A DNA stretch of 64,000 nucleotides from Pardosa pseudoannulata (GCA_032207245.1 CM063503.1:61595340-61659339); one strand, 5' to 3'; counted from the first letter of the stretch, positions 47,556 through 60,740 are shown. A program made the numbers and translations. The notes: a model not told the origin generated them from the letters alone.

Positions 47556-50002
47556 ATACTAAAATTTATTGAATGAATATAATGTTTTATTGATTTTAAA
47601 TAGTTTAATGTAATTCGTGGATTTATCAGTATTATGACTGAAGAAAAAATTAAACATTATTATTACAAGTAATTTTTCAATGTTAAAATAAATATTCATA
47701 ATTACTGGTACATCAAAAATTTCTACAAAATATAGAAACATGTTACAAATTAAGGACTAGTGTTTCAACGATAATAAATTACTTTTTATTTTCTAGATAC
47801 ACTGCTTGAAATGAACTATTAAAATACGAGAAACACGTAACTTAATGCAAGTGATTACTTTTTATGTAGTTCAACGACTTATTATTACTGCACATTTGAA
47901 AAATAACAAAACTAAAATCTGTGATGAGAGTATAAGCTGTGGCATAATTTTTATTGCTGGTCTCTTTAAATAAGGTCTCTTCCATTTTTAAACACTAAAA
48001 TCATCTGCATTGATAGATATTCTAATTTTATTAATATAAAAAGGGCATATAATATGTTGTATATAGTTTTATACAGCAGTTTAGAATATAAAGTTCTTTT
48101 CATGCAGCTTTTTTTTGTAATGTAAGATACCTTAAAGAATCATTATTTTAAGCATCCCCTAAAATACTAAAATTTATTGAATGAATATAATGTTTTATTG
48201 ATTTTAAATAGTTTAATGTAATTCATGGATTTATCAGTATTATGACTGAAGAAAAAATTAAACATTATTATTACAAGTAATTTTTCAATGTTAAAATAAA
48301 TATTCATAATTACTGCTACATCAAAAATTTCTACAAAATATAAAAACATGTTACAAATTAAAGACTAATGTTTCAATGATAATGAATTACTTTTTATTTT
48401 CTAGATACACTGCTTGAAATGAACTATTAAAATACGAGAAACACGTAACTTAATGCAAGTGATTAGATTTTATGTAGTTCAACGATTTATTATTACTGCA
48501 CATTTGAAAAAACAATATTGAAAATTATTGAAAAATAACAAAACTAAAATCTGTGATGAGAGTATAAGCTGTGGCATAATTTTTATTGCTGGTCTCTTTA
48601 AATAAGGTCTCTTCCATTTTTAAACACTAAAATCATCTGCATTGATAGATATTCTAATTTTATTAATATAAAAAGGGCATATAATATGTTGTATATAGTT
48701 TTATACAGCAGTTTAGAATATAAAGTTCTTTTCATGCAGCTTTTTTTTTTGTAATGTAAGATACCTTAAAGAATCATTATTTTAAGCATCCCCTAAAATA
48801 CTAAAATTTATTGAATGAATATAATGTTTTATTGATTTTAAATAGTTTAATGTAATTCATGGATTTATCAGTATTATGACTGAAGAAAAAATTAAACATT
48901 ATTATTACAAGTAATTTTTCAATGTTAAAATAAATATTCATAATTACTGGTACATCAAAAATTTCTACAAAATATAGAAACATGTTACAAGTTAAGGACT
49001 AGTGTTTCAACGATAATGAATTACTTTTTATTTTCTAGATACACTGCTTGAAATGAACTATTAAAATACGAGAAACAAGTAACTTAATGCAAGTGATTAC
49101 TTTTTATGTAGTTCAACGACTTATTATTACTGCACATTTGAAAAATAACAAAACTAAAATCTGTGATGAGAGTATAAGCTGTGGCATAATTTTTATTGCT
49201 GGTCTCTTTAAATAAGGTCTCTTCCATTTTTAAACACTAAAATCATCTGCATTGATAGATATTCTAATTTTATTAATATAAAAAGGGCATATAATATGTT
49301 GTATATAATTTTATACAGCAGTTTAGAATATAAATTTCTTTTCATGCAGCTTTTTTTTGTAATGTAAGATATCTTAAAGAATCATTATTTTAAGCATCCC
49401 CTAAAATACTAAAATTTATTGAATGAATATAATGTTTTATTGATTTTAAATAGTTTAATGTAATTCATGGATTTATCAGTATTATGACTGACGAAAACAT
49501 TAAACATTATTATTACAAGTAATTTTTCAATGTTAAAATAAATATTCATAATTACTGCTACATCAAAAATTTCTACAAAATATAAAAACATGTTACAAAT
49601 TAAAGACTAATGTTTCAATGATAATGAATTACTTTTTATTTTCTAGATACACTGCTTGAAATGAATTATTAAAATACGAGAAAGAAGTAACTTAGTGCAA
49701 GTGATTACTTTTTATGTAGTTCAACGACTTATTATTACTGCACATTTGAAAAATAACAAAACTAAAATCTGTGATGAGAGTATAAGCTTTGGCATAATTT
49801 TTATTGCTGGTTTCTTTAAATGAGGTCTCTTCCATTTTTAAACACTAAAATCATCTGCATTGATAGATATTCTAATTTTATTAACATAAAAAGGGCATAT
49901 AATATGTTGTATATAATTTTATACAGCAGTTTAGAATATAAATTTCTTTTCATGCAGCTTTTTTTTTGTAATGTAAGATACCTTAAAGAATCATTATTTT
50001 AA
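47556..50002. repeat. Satellite array of four ~608/634-bp units, paired as dimers
   Basis: Units start ATACTAAAATTTATTGAATG at about 47556, 48164, 48798 and 49406. Each ends TCATTATTTTAAGCATCCCC plus TAAA, except the last, where a MITE sits at the TTAA. Units 1 and 3 share variants (TACTGGTACATC, GGACTAGTGTTTCAACG), as do 2 and 4 (TACTGCTACATC, AGACTAATGTTTCAATG). The array is therefore a duplicated ~1242-bp dimer. The four 60-codon minus frames are spurious repeats. Confidence 0.95.
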
Positions 50003-50863
50003 CCCATATTGTACCACACCATTTAAATATTTCTCTAAGTTATTAAAACTTCATCTATATCATTAATATGGTGTAACTGATCATATAAAACCAAAATTTT
50101 GAAAAAAAATATTTTTAATTTTTTAAGTAATTAACTGTCCTATAAATAGGACAACAGTCCAATACACTACTAAAATTTAACAAATATCACATTACATTAG
50201 GCTGATTCATAGATGAAATTTGGAGAAACAGTGAAAAAAAAGTTCAAAATTACATTTTAAGCACACTGTTGTTGGTTTTCTCTTGCAGTTATTGAACTGT
50301 CATCTTTGGTAAAGGACAATAGAAAATTTTGCAATCTCCAGTTTTCTTGAATAGAATAGACATATATTTACCCCTTGTTGTCCAGGTGTAGGAACAGGTC
50401 TTTGAACTGGTTTTCATTAAAAGATAAGAAAAGAGTGTGTGCTATGAATGCAACATTGAATTCGTTGAAAAATAGTCGGGAGTGGACCGTCGTCCTTATT
50501 TTAGAACACCTTATATTTACAAAGTACACGTGTAAACTATATTTTTGAACAAAAATTCTCAGCTACATTGTTAGCTCTGTTTTAAACTAAGGTAACCTCC
50601 ACAATGTTTGAAAAGAATAATAAAAAATATAAAATTAAAGATTAAAAATTGACAAATATTAAGGGTTTGCTGAAAACAAATCTTACATTACAGTATAATT
50701 TGATTTCTCAGGTTTTTTTTTTTTTTTTTTTTTTTGTTACTATGCTAAAGTGTGTCTATTTTAAAGGTGTTAAAATAAAATCCACTCAGAAAATATTTAT
50801 AATTTTATTATTAAATGGAATTTTATTTGCTGTCCTATTTATAGGACAGCGGTCCAATATGGG
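50003..50863. mobile_element. TTAA (piggyBac-like) MITE with proven empty sites
   Basis: TTAA-CCCATATTG on the left and CAATATGGG-TTAA on the right give short inverted ends with TTAA on both sides. A palindrome, TGTCCTATAAATAGGACA, lies near the left (50137) and TGTCCTATTTATAGGACA near the right (50831), each followed by (A/C)AGTCCAATA or GCGGTCCAATA. The three other satellite units keep the intact site TTATTTTAAGCATCCCC (48148, 48782 and 49390). This shows clean insertion with TTAA duplication. The ~861 bp carry no transposase; a T-run at 50712-50734 is internal. Confidence 0.9.
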
Positions 50864-50870
50864 TTAAACA

Positions 50871-51692
50871 TCCCCTATATAATAATAGCTTAAGTTATCT
50901 GTTCGTCTATCCGCGAATTTATGAAGCAGTTAGACCTGGAATGGATAGAGGCATCCATATTGGATTCCTGATGAGTAAGGTTTAGCAAAATTCAAAGCTA
51001 GACTTTAAAACGTTCGAACTACACCCTTTTTAAGCGTTTAATGTCATTATAACTAGCCCGATTTTCCCGGTTAAAAGCTGGCGATTAAATTTCTCAATTT
51101 GTCACATAATAAATAGATAAAAATAACATTTTTAACATTATGGCGCCATTCCTTTAACCATCTCATTTAATCATTTCTTATATTAAATATTTAAATATCG
51201 TCTGTATTATTTTCATACGTTTTATCACTGAACTTAGATATCACGTCAATAATTTTCTTTGATATTTGGCTTAAATAATAGATTAGGGACATATGTGACA
51301 ATTTTAAGTTTAATCATCCATTATTTTTTGTCGCAATGAAAATTTTATCACCGGTATTAACAACAAATACTTTTTTATAAAAGTCTAAGAGTCTATTTCA
51401 CGAACTAATAAATATCTTGAATTTAAGTTATATATCTTTGAAAATTAAGAAATTTGTTTGTTTGTGTGTTTGTTTTTTTTATACATAACAACACGGTTTG
51501 ACTAAATGAATTCAACGGGATTCTAAACAGCATTCAGAGTATCGGGAGACTTTAGAGGTGTATGAAGATAAACAAATTATTGAGCGTGTACCAGATAATT
51601 CTCAGCCAAAACACAAACCATTTTTTTGCATGTCTCATAGGGTACTTTACAATTCCTTTACAATTAGTATTCCCGTCATAGCTATATGCTAG
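50871..51692 (+). mobile_element. Non-autonomous Helitron, copy 3
   Basis: It starts A|TCCCCTATATAATAATAGCT and ends CCGTCATAGCTATATGCTAG|T. The 5' and 3' halves match the minus-strand reading of 15754-16571 and of the array at 22042-25769. The 3' hairpin has lost about six bases (ATGACG) compared with the palindrome CGTCATATGACG in the array. The last ~150 bp match the array 3' unit (TATCGGGAGACTTTAGAGG, ATTATTGAGC, CCAGATAATTCTCAGCCAAA). No proteins are encoded. Confidence 0.9.
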
Positions 51693-52550
51693 TATTAAAA
51701 TAGTTAGACAAAATCATAATATGGGGTAGGCTATGAAAATGAATGAAGATTAGTAAAAGTTAAGTAAAAAGAAAGCTTTACAAGTATACATCAGTTCTTC
51801 CTTATATCAATAAACAGAAAAAAAGGGAAAATTTAAATTATCTATTAAAAATAATAGCCTCTTCAGAAATTCCACCTTGCTTTTGCTTCAAGAAAAATAT
51901 TTAGGGGGGATTTGGTTTGGAAATCTATGGTTTACTGCTTTGCTACACAAGGGCTAGTGAAAAGTATTACTTTAGAAATTACAAATCTAGTTACATTAAA
52001 AATCTAATGCAATTAGTCTCATCTAATGCAATTTTTTATAATAACATAACTTATCTTAAGAACTAAAATTCATACCTTATTTTCAGATAAATTATGACAT
52101 CACTGAAAATGAAGAGCATACTGTAGATTACCTAACAATGACGTCACAGGATGTTTTGGAAATACTTTTGCCAGATATTTTAATTTCAGATTATTTAAGA
52201 TGTATTATACAATATTGATGTAATAATCACTTGCAATAGAATTTGGAGGTTAATTTTCGTTTCCTGGACACAAAAGGTATTACATTTTAAACTGAAGATA
52301 AATGAGTGATATGTTTTACTCATTTTCCAAAAAGTTTAACTGAAAGGAAAATTTATGAGCTTCAAGATATACTAACTTCAAGATATCAAGATACTTCAAG
52401 ATATTCATTATACTGTGGTCAATCACTCGATAAATTTGTAAAAAAATAATTTAAAATCTCCAGAAATAAAGGCTAAAATACTCATTATGAATATTTTTTC
52501 AAATTTCGGAACAAGAATGGCCTAGAGTGATCACAAATCTATAACAAAAT
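51693..52550. repeat. AT-rich DNA with a SINE-tail fragment (51906-51956, minus)
   Basis: GGATTTGGTTTGGAAATCTA...CACAAGGGCTAGTG at 51906-51956 is the SINE tail in reverse. The rest is AT-rich and unrecognised; an AAGATATCAAGATACTTCAA direct repeat lies near 52375. Confidence 0.55.
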
Positions 52551-52635
52551 TTTTTTAACAATTTCAGTACTGTATGTGAGATTTGTTACACAGACATCGA
52601 GCTATCATTTATTTATATAGATAAATATTAAACAG
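52551..52635 (+). repeat. Possible 3' tail of a non-LTR (RTE-like) retroelement
   Basis: TTGTTACACAGACATCGAGC is followed by TATTTATATAGATAAAT. A similar layout, CCAGACACCCACTC...TTTATTTATGTAGATAAAT, occurs at about 57625-57680. A short ATATAGAT-like tail is common in RTE-type elements, but with no reverse transcriptase present this is only suggestive. Confidence 0.25.
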
Positions 52636-52712
52636 TTCTATTTTAAATTTTTTTATTTTAATGTAGAATCTCTTTTTAAATTCTAGATATTTCACAGTTA
52701 CTCTTCAAAAAT

Positions 52713-54035
52713 GAAGAAATTGAATTTCCAAAAATATTTTATATCAAAAGAAATTATCACGTCTACATATAGAGATACATATTGATATACGTAAAGTGTG
52801 ATAAATACATTTTAGTTCTATTTTTAAATTATATTAACAAGGTACATATTTTCGTAAATTCTTCACATCAAAATATCAAGAAATAGAAGTTTAATAACCA
52901 TTTATTTTCATCTAGCTATTTTACTATATAAAATTTCTTTTGTTGATAATAGACATTAACTAGTTGACAAGAAGACAGGCTTTTTTTCTGTTTTTAAATA
53001 ATAACAGTATTACAGATAGTTTCAATACTGACGAAATTTAAGGACGATAGGTACAGTACCGCCGTACTCATTCGCCAGTCGTTCTAATCGGTATAACTAA
53101 TATGGAATAACAAAGAAATTGAATTTCCAAAAATATTTTTTATCAAAAGAAATTATCACGTTTACATATAGAGATATATATTGTTATAATTAAAATATGA
53201 TAAATACATTTTAATTCTATTTTTAAATTATATTAACAAGGTACATATTTTAGTAATTTCTTCACATCAATATATCAAGAAATAGAAGGTTAATAACCAT
53301 TTATTTTCATCTAGAAACTTTACTATATAAAATTTCTTTTGTTGATAATAGACATTAACTAGTTGACAAGAAGATAGGTTTTTTTCTGTTTTTAACTAAT
53401 AGCAGTGTTAAGGCCTTATCACACGAATCAAAGATACGTACTGACAACTGTTTCATGTGACTGTTTCATACTGCAGTCGACTGAAAATACTCTATTACGC
53501 GTTGATTTTTACCCGACTGCAGCACAAAATAGTCGCGCGAAACAGTTGTCAGCGCGTATTTTCAGCTCGTGTGATAAAGCTTTTACAGACAGTTTCAATT
53601 CTGACGAAACTTAAGGACGATAGGTACAGTACCACTGAACAGTACCGCCCTATTCATTCGGCAATCGTTCGGCAAAAATATAGTGTAACTAATATAGAAT
53701 AACAAAGAAACTGAATTTCCAAAAATATTTATTACCAAAAGAAATTATCACGTTTACATATAGAGATACATATTGATATAATTAAAGTATGATAATTACA
53801 TTTTAGTTCTGTTTATAAATTATATTAACAAGGTACATATTTCAATAAATTCTTCACATAAAAATATCAAGAAATAGAAGGTTAATAACCATTTGTTTTC
53901 ATCTAGCTATTTTACTATATGAAATTTCTTTTGTTGATAATAGACATTAACTAGTTGACAAGAAGGCAGGTTTTTTTTCTGTTTCTAACTAATAGCAGTA
54001 TTACAGACAGTTTCAATACTGACGAAACTTAAGGA
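52713..54035. repeat. ~400-bp tandem array, three units, one with a MITE
   Basis: GAAGAAATTGAATTTCCAAA at about 52713, CAAAGAAATTGAATTTCC at about 53111 and CAAAGAAACTGAATTTCC at about 53703 start the units. Shared blocks include TTGATAATAGACATTAACTA, GTTGACAAGAAG and AGTTTCAAT.CTGACGAAA. Unit 2 is longer by a 172-bp MITE and by a small duplication around CAGTACCACTGAACAGTACC. Confidence 0.9.
53411..53582. mobile_element. 172-bp palindromic MITE with TTA duplication
   Basis: The left end AAGGCCTTATCACACGA and the right end read backwards AAGCTTTATCACACGA are inverted repeats. Pairing continues inward through TACGTACTGACAACTGTTTC / TACGCGCTGACAACTGTTTC. TTA precedes the left end and follows the right end. 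The matching places in units 1 and 3 read CAGTATTACAGA with a single TTA (about 53010 and 54001), the empty sites. A 3-bp TTA duplication fits the PIF/Harbinger group. Two overlapping open frames here are spurious. Confidence 0.85.
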
Positions 54036-55950
54036 TGATAGGCGTTATGAAAGATGTTTTTATATGATCACTATCTAACACCAAGATGCATTAATCATCT
54101 AGAAGTGTTCTTTTAATCCATAATTCGAAGCAGTGCTCCTAATCGGTTCAACGAGACTTCATACTTCAGATGTCTCTTGATGAACTCGATAAAAGCCAGA
54201 AGTGTCACAGCTTTAGATATTATCTTAAATAACTTTAAAAATATAAAAGCGTGCAAGCACAGGCATTTAAAGTTTGGAAGTCAATTTACTTAAGCAATCA
54301 AGATATGACTAACTTTAATTAACATATTTCATACTAATAAACCGGATTACGGCTCAGAATGGTATTACGGTGTTTAAAATAACTTTTGAATTTACGCATT
54401 ATAGATGTTGTATAGAAAAGTAACAATGTGGCATAGAATAGAGTTTATTTTATATTTGATACTGAATTAATTACATTTACTTCTGACATAGATGAAAGTG
54501 TTCGATACAAGGGACAAAATAATTAATTATCTTTATTTATGGGTGTGATAAATTAACATTTCTTTTTAATTACGAAATGCCATTATGTATCTTGTTTTAA
54601 TTATCTACCATTAAAAATTAATATGTGGATTCATAGTTTCTTAACGTGTTAGTTCTCGTTTAAATGGCCATTTATCTATCTCGACGCTATAAATTTGTCT
54701 CTAAAACTTTAAGTACATTAATTCTGCTTCTGAACACAAATTAATTAAAAAAACATTTATTTACATTGTGGCTAAGTAAATTGCTTCCTTGAAATATCAG
54801 CATCGATCTCAAGACAAAGTATGCACGTTGTAACAATACTTTAAAGTTAGAAGGGGAATTACGTTGATTTTTTATTTATTATTTTGTTCTAGTTCTGTAA
54901 AACATGAGCTACTAAATGTTCTAGAACGTAATGTTTTTACTATTAGGGGTACTGAAAACCTTAGGAGCTGATTTTAAATTTATAGATTTTAATAGTAGCA
55001 ATTGTTTTAACATTTAATCTTATGAGAAACAAGAAAACAAAAAATAAACGTGTATTATTCACTTGTTTAAAACATATAAGTCTAAAAATATATATGACAA
55101 CAATACAATATTTTGAACTTGTGAAAAACATCATAATTACAATTACATTCATTTATTGAATTTATTGATTTTTTTCATTTACTTTCATTTATTGAATCTG
55201 AATTTAAAATTGTATTTTACATAAATAGACAATTAAGATAATTTTAATAATTTAAAACACAATTTTAAGTTTAGTACTACTGAAAATTTTAACCACGAGA
55301 AATTGCAGCTCCATTTTTTTACTTTGTTAATGTCTGTAAGTAACTCAGCAATCTTTTAATTTGTAGTATATCATAGCATTATATTATTGCAAATCTGTGA
55401 TACAAACTTCATTGAAATTTTTTCGTTTGAAATATATGTTTTTTCAGATGCATAGTTTCTCATAAGAATCACAGAGAGAAAAATCACAAATGAGAAAAAT
55501 GCATTTAAATACATTTAGAAATATTGATAAAAAAACTGTAAATGGGTGTAGTAAAATACAGAATTTGCGTTAAAAAGTGGTTTATACTGGATAAAATTAT
55601 TTTACTAAAATTTTAAGATTAAAAAAAATAAAAATAACAACGAAAGTCTTAACTAAAATTAGTTTTAATAAAGTTATAATTAAAATTTAATACTTTATTA
55701 AATTTTAATAAAGTAACTTAAAATTAGTGTCCAAAATTTTAATATAAAAAGAAATAAAAATAATAACAGAAGTCAGCGGTATTTAGTCAGAGGTATAATT
55801 CAAATACATATGAAATCAGAAAAATTCTAATTTAAAAAGTGTTAAAGGTAACTGTTAGTAATAAATAAATTTTCTGTTATGTTAACAATTTTATTAATTA
55901 ACTTTAAGATTATGGACATTAAAACAGTTCTTTGATTCATATTCTTAGTT
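54036..55950. other. AT-rich DNA, nothing recognised
   Basis: Nearly 2 kb. Around 55650-55780 the phrases TAATAAAGTTA, AAAATTTTAATA and AAAATAACAACGAAAGTC / AAATAATAACAGAAGTCAGC hint at a decayed ~110-bp duplication. No gene. Confidence 0.5.
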
Positions 55951-56310
55951 GTAGTTCACAGAGCTCAGTTGGTAAAGGCAACGCTTTCCTAACTTTAGGG
56001 TTGCGGGTTTGGAACTCGAGCCGGTCTAAGATCTGCCGTGTTCGTTAAAGATGACTGGGGTACGTAAAATATGTTTATGGTCATAATGTCCTCCAAGTTT
56101 TCAATCAATAACTCTGGGGGTTACAGGCCAAATCTATGGGTTTTCTGCTTGGTCCCTGCTTCAAAATTACGAGGACCTACTTGAGCATAAGTCGAACTTG
56201 TAGTGCTCGTTATAAATGAAAGGCCCATGCCTTTGCCTTAAATCGAGTAGCCTCCGATTCAATCGTGCTTGGTTTGACCAAGTGGCTTAAGACAACAATA
56301 ACAACAAGAT
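55951..56310 (+). repeat. tRNA-derived SINE, second copy
   Basis: Head GAGCTCAGTTGGTAAAGGCA (box A) and GGGTTGCGGGTTTGGAACTC (box B region) are followed by the body GATGACTGGGGTACGTAAAA, TTTTCTGCTTGGTCCCTGCT and ACGAGGACCTA shared with 43532-43904. The tail is AACAATAACAACAAG. At ~360 bp it looks close to full length. It has both Pol III promoter-like boxes but no evidence of activity. Confidence 0.75.
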
Positions 56311-56822
56311 ATATTTCACAAATCAATGCTTTAGATATATCGGTTTCTCACTCACATTTTTTTCCAGTTGAATGTCCAGTCTCCCTGTAAAGAAATCTAG
56401 GCCAACTGTACTCCTTAAAAGGCAAACGGGCTTCGAGATCTTATATCTGGAAATTACTCCAGTTACACTATTGCTATGAAAAACATGGAGGAATTTGCTC
56501 CTCCTATCAATATGCCCATTCGGGCCCTTAAACCTCTGCTTTCATAATGGTCAGTTTATTGGATTTTAGAAGGCAGATAAGCATACCCGATTATCTCTAT
56601 TGGAATGTACAAGGATAATCACTAGTTAATCAGGACCGAGACTCATCAATGAAAGGAAATCGAATAGAACAAATTGCCACAGAAACTCCTAAACTACCTT
56701 TTTTCTATTCTGAAACTGTGTGGTCCCAAATATATCTGTAAGTAGGATTCATGCTCAATATTTACCCCTTTTGTTTTTCGATTTATTAATCGCTTTTTCT
56801 AGTTTCCGTTTAATCCCACTGG
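56311..56822. other. Unannotated DNA, less AT-rich
   Basis: A 35-codon frame from an ATG near 56373 is the only open stretch. No domain or repeat is recognised. Confidence 0.35.
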
Positions 56823-56940
56823 GGCATGGATGTTCGTAGACGTTCGGGATCGGTTTTAAGCAGTAGGTACCAGTGTCAGTAGCCCTCGTGTTGCAAAAAA
56901 ATTAGACAGTAGCGCTCCAAATCAAACCAAACCTATCTTT
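56823..56940 (+). repeat. SINE 3' half (CCAAACCAAA family)
   Basis: GGCATGGATGTTCGTAGACG, GGGATCGGTTTTAAGCAGTA, AGCCCTCGTGTTGCAAAAAA and GTAGCGCTCCAAATCAAACC correspond to the body and tail of 12250-12436. The tRNA-like head is missing. Confidence 0.7.
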
Positions 56941-57106
56941 CGTTTAGAATCAATGTTTTGCATAATCATGATTGGGTATTTTAATTGTTGATGTTTTTTG
57001 TGTGTGTTGCATCAATCTATGTTTTATACACTTTTTATTAAGATTTCTACAGTAGTTCTAGAGACAAATGAGAAAATTTTAAGATTCTTTTAATTTTAAA
57101 TACCAG

Positions 57107-58780
<1,674 letters not shown>

Positions 58781-58784
58781 TTAA

Positions 58785-59012
58785 CCTTTTCGTGGGCCGT
58801 GGGAAGATTACTTCTCACCATCTTACAAAATACACCTGTGGGAAGGGCAAAACCTATTATAATATATTGGTCTTGTTATTTAAACTACGAGAAGACTGAT
58901 TTCTGCTTCGGTTTTGAGCTGTCATCAATTGTTCTATCGATTGAATAAAATTAGCAGCTCTGTTTTGAAAGTTTGGAAACGTCGAGTGAGAAATAAATGG
59001 CCCAAGAAAGGG
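58785..59012. mobile_element. TTAA (piggyBac-like) MITE, 228 bp
   Basis: TTAA-CCTTTTCGTGGGCC on the left and GGCCCAAGAAAGG-TTAA on the right are inverted repeats: CC(T/C)TTTC(G/T)TGGGCC. Pairing extends to TTACTTCTCACC / ATTTCTCACTCG. The size and TTAA flanks fit a piggyBac-type MITE. The 61-codon frame at 58763-58948 crosses its left edge and is spurious. Confidence 0.8.
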
Positions 59013-59457
59013 TTAAGTACAGAACTCTACGAACTGCCAATAGTTTAGTTTTTAATAACTTTTATACCACATCCTATAAGACTAATAGATGATATCCAAG
59101 AAATATGACTATTACAAGTGCACTTGGGGTGCTTTGAATATTTATGATATAAAATAATTTGTAATGTTAAATAATAATTTTATTATAATGCAGTGGTAAT
59201 AAATTTACCAATCGTAGGAGGATAGGTACTACAAACATCCTTCTTTATTCTCATTCTATGCTATATTTTACATTTGAATGTAATAGACTGATGTCTATAA
59301 CTGACGAATGATTGATATTTATGTGAATATTTAAGAAAGTCCAAACAGCAAGATAAGAATTCAAAGAGTAGTGGAAAAAGTGGTGGGCGACAGTAATACA
59401 AGTATAACAGTAGAAAACAATGCAAAAGACGGATATTATTCACTTTTTTATTTCGGC
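59013..59457. other. AT-rich DNA, nothing recognised
   Basis: No gene or repeat recognised. Confidence 0.45.
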
Positions 59458-59530
59458 TTTAAGCTTTAGGTCCCGGTCTCATTATCCCTCGTGTGCAAAA
59501 CTGTAGACCATAGCGCTCCAAACCAAACCT
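59458..59530 (+). repeat. SINE 3'-tail fragment
   Basis: GCTTTAAGCTTTAGGTCCCG, GTCTCATTATCCCTCGTG and AGACCATAGCGCTCCAAACC match the family body end and tail. Confidence 0.7.
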
Positions 59531-59828
59531 TTTTTATAAAAAGAATAAAAACTTGAAAAAAGGCACAGAACATTAGTTTTCACTTTAGTCACATCACTCC
59601 TGAATATTCTTTACAGTTAATGAGTTATCGATTTTGTTAGATCTAGCATTTTTCTTAACTGCCCAGTTATAGCGAACAGAGTTTTTGTCTCTTCAAGTTA
59701 GTTGCACCGGGGTTCGACTGCAATGTGAAAGTGAATAATGTTTTATCAATGAACAATCAGTGGAAAAAATGCAGTTATGAAAACAAAAGTGAAAATGAGA
59801 CACTACATTTGTGAGAATATTCCACACA
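59531..59828. other. Unannotated DNA
   Basis: No gene or repeat recognised. Confidence 0.4.
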
Positions 59829-59833
59829 CCACA

Positions 59834-59910
<77 letters not shown>
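59829..59910. repeat. (CA)n(TA)n microsatellite
   Basis: About 18 CA repeats and about 22 TA repeats leading directly into repeat B. Confidence 0.95.
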
Positions 59911-59912
<2 letters not shown>

Positions 59913-60204
59913 CATGGTCCGAGTAAACACACTAGAGTCCTGACATCAGCTTCATATCTTTATTTAAACTCACCAACACTCTACTCACAATGGCGTCTCA
60001 TTTTTGGCGCCCAACTGCAAACAAAGGCAGTATTCACTACTTCGAGGAGCCACGTCTGCCTATAGTAATTGCTTATCGCTCTCTCTCTCTGCACATATCA
60101 CTGCGCGTGAGCCGTATTTATGTGACTAATAACGCGAGGCGCGTTACTCCCATTAAAAGAATCCCTAATTAAAATCTCTTAAATTACTCTATATTTTAAA
60201 TCCT

Positions 60205-60207
<3 letters not shown>
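59911..60207 (+). repeat. TA-flanked dispersed repeat B, copy 3
   Basis: GACATGGTCC, ACACTAGAGTCCTGACATCA, CAATGGCGTCTCATTTTTGG, AACAAAGGCAG, TCACTGCGCGTGAGC, GTATTTATGTGACTAA and the end TTTTAAATCCTGACA match 42029-42332. (TA)n lies directly on both sides. The 60-codon frame at 59990-60172 is part of the repeat. Confidence 0.75.
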
Positions 60208-60262
<55 letters not shown>

Positions 60263-60267
60263 TATAG

Positions 60268-60342
<75 letters not shown>
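60208..60342. repeat. Compound (TA)n microsatellite
   Basis: TA repeats with TACACACA, TAGATA and TACATA interruptions. Confidence 0.95.
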
Positions 60343-60344
<2 letters not shown>

Positions 60345-60449
60345 TAATAATTTTATCACATAACAGAAAAAATGTATTATACGCGAAAAATGCAAAAATC
60401 TCAATTTTTTTTAAAAAAGAAACATGTTTAGTTCTGATGTATGCATATA

Positions 60450-60453
<4 letters not shown>

Positions 60454-60491
<38 letters not shown>
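60454..60491. repeat. (TA)n microsatellite
   Basis: About 19 TA repeats leading directly into repeat C. Confidence 0.95.
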
Positions 60492-60493
<2 letters not shown>

Positions 60494-60740
60494 ATATATC
60501 AAAATTATTTCATTTTAATATTTCCTTAAAAACCTCCTCTCTCCCATTCTAATTCTTTAAAGTCTTTTTCCCAACCTCAAAATGTCTTAATCAAAGGAAT
60601 GTCCTCGACTTAAAATTCTTTCGGTACATTTCACAAAACTTTCTGTCCAATAGATGTAAATTTTCTATCCATTCAACACGTTCTCTAGCTGTCGCCGGCA
60701 AATGGCTCATCTTTTCTCTTGATCTAACAGTTAAATTCGT
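60491..60740 (+). repeat. Dispersed repeat C, copy 1, beside a TA tract
   Basis: GTAATATATCAAAA begins the segment, followed by AATATTTCCTTAAAAACC, CTCTCTCCCATT, TCAAAGGAATGTC, TCGACTTAAAATTCTT, GATGTAAATTTTCTATC and GCTGTCGCCGGCAAATGGCT. All recur at 63770-64000. Both copies start immediately after a TA-containing microsatellite. The right end is not defined. Confidence 0.75.

Noticed and set aside
47559..49591. Four near-identical 60-codon minus-strand frames
   Set aside because: They recur because the 608/634-bp satellite recurs. Composition is AT-driven and there is no selection signal visible.
53405..53702. Two overlapping plus-strand frames (69 and 81 codons)
   Set aside because: They span the 172-bp palindromic MITE and satellite flanks. 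The frame exists only because of the insertion.
55951..56030. A functional tRNA gene (box A and box B present), also at 43532 and 12436
   Set aside because: The cloverleaf arms do not pair properly, box B is decayed, and the sequence continues into a shared SINE body and tail.
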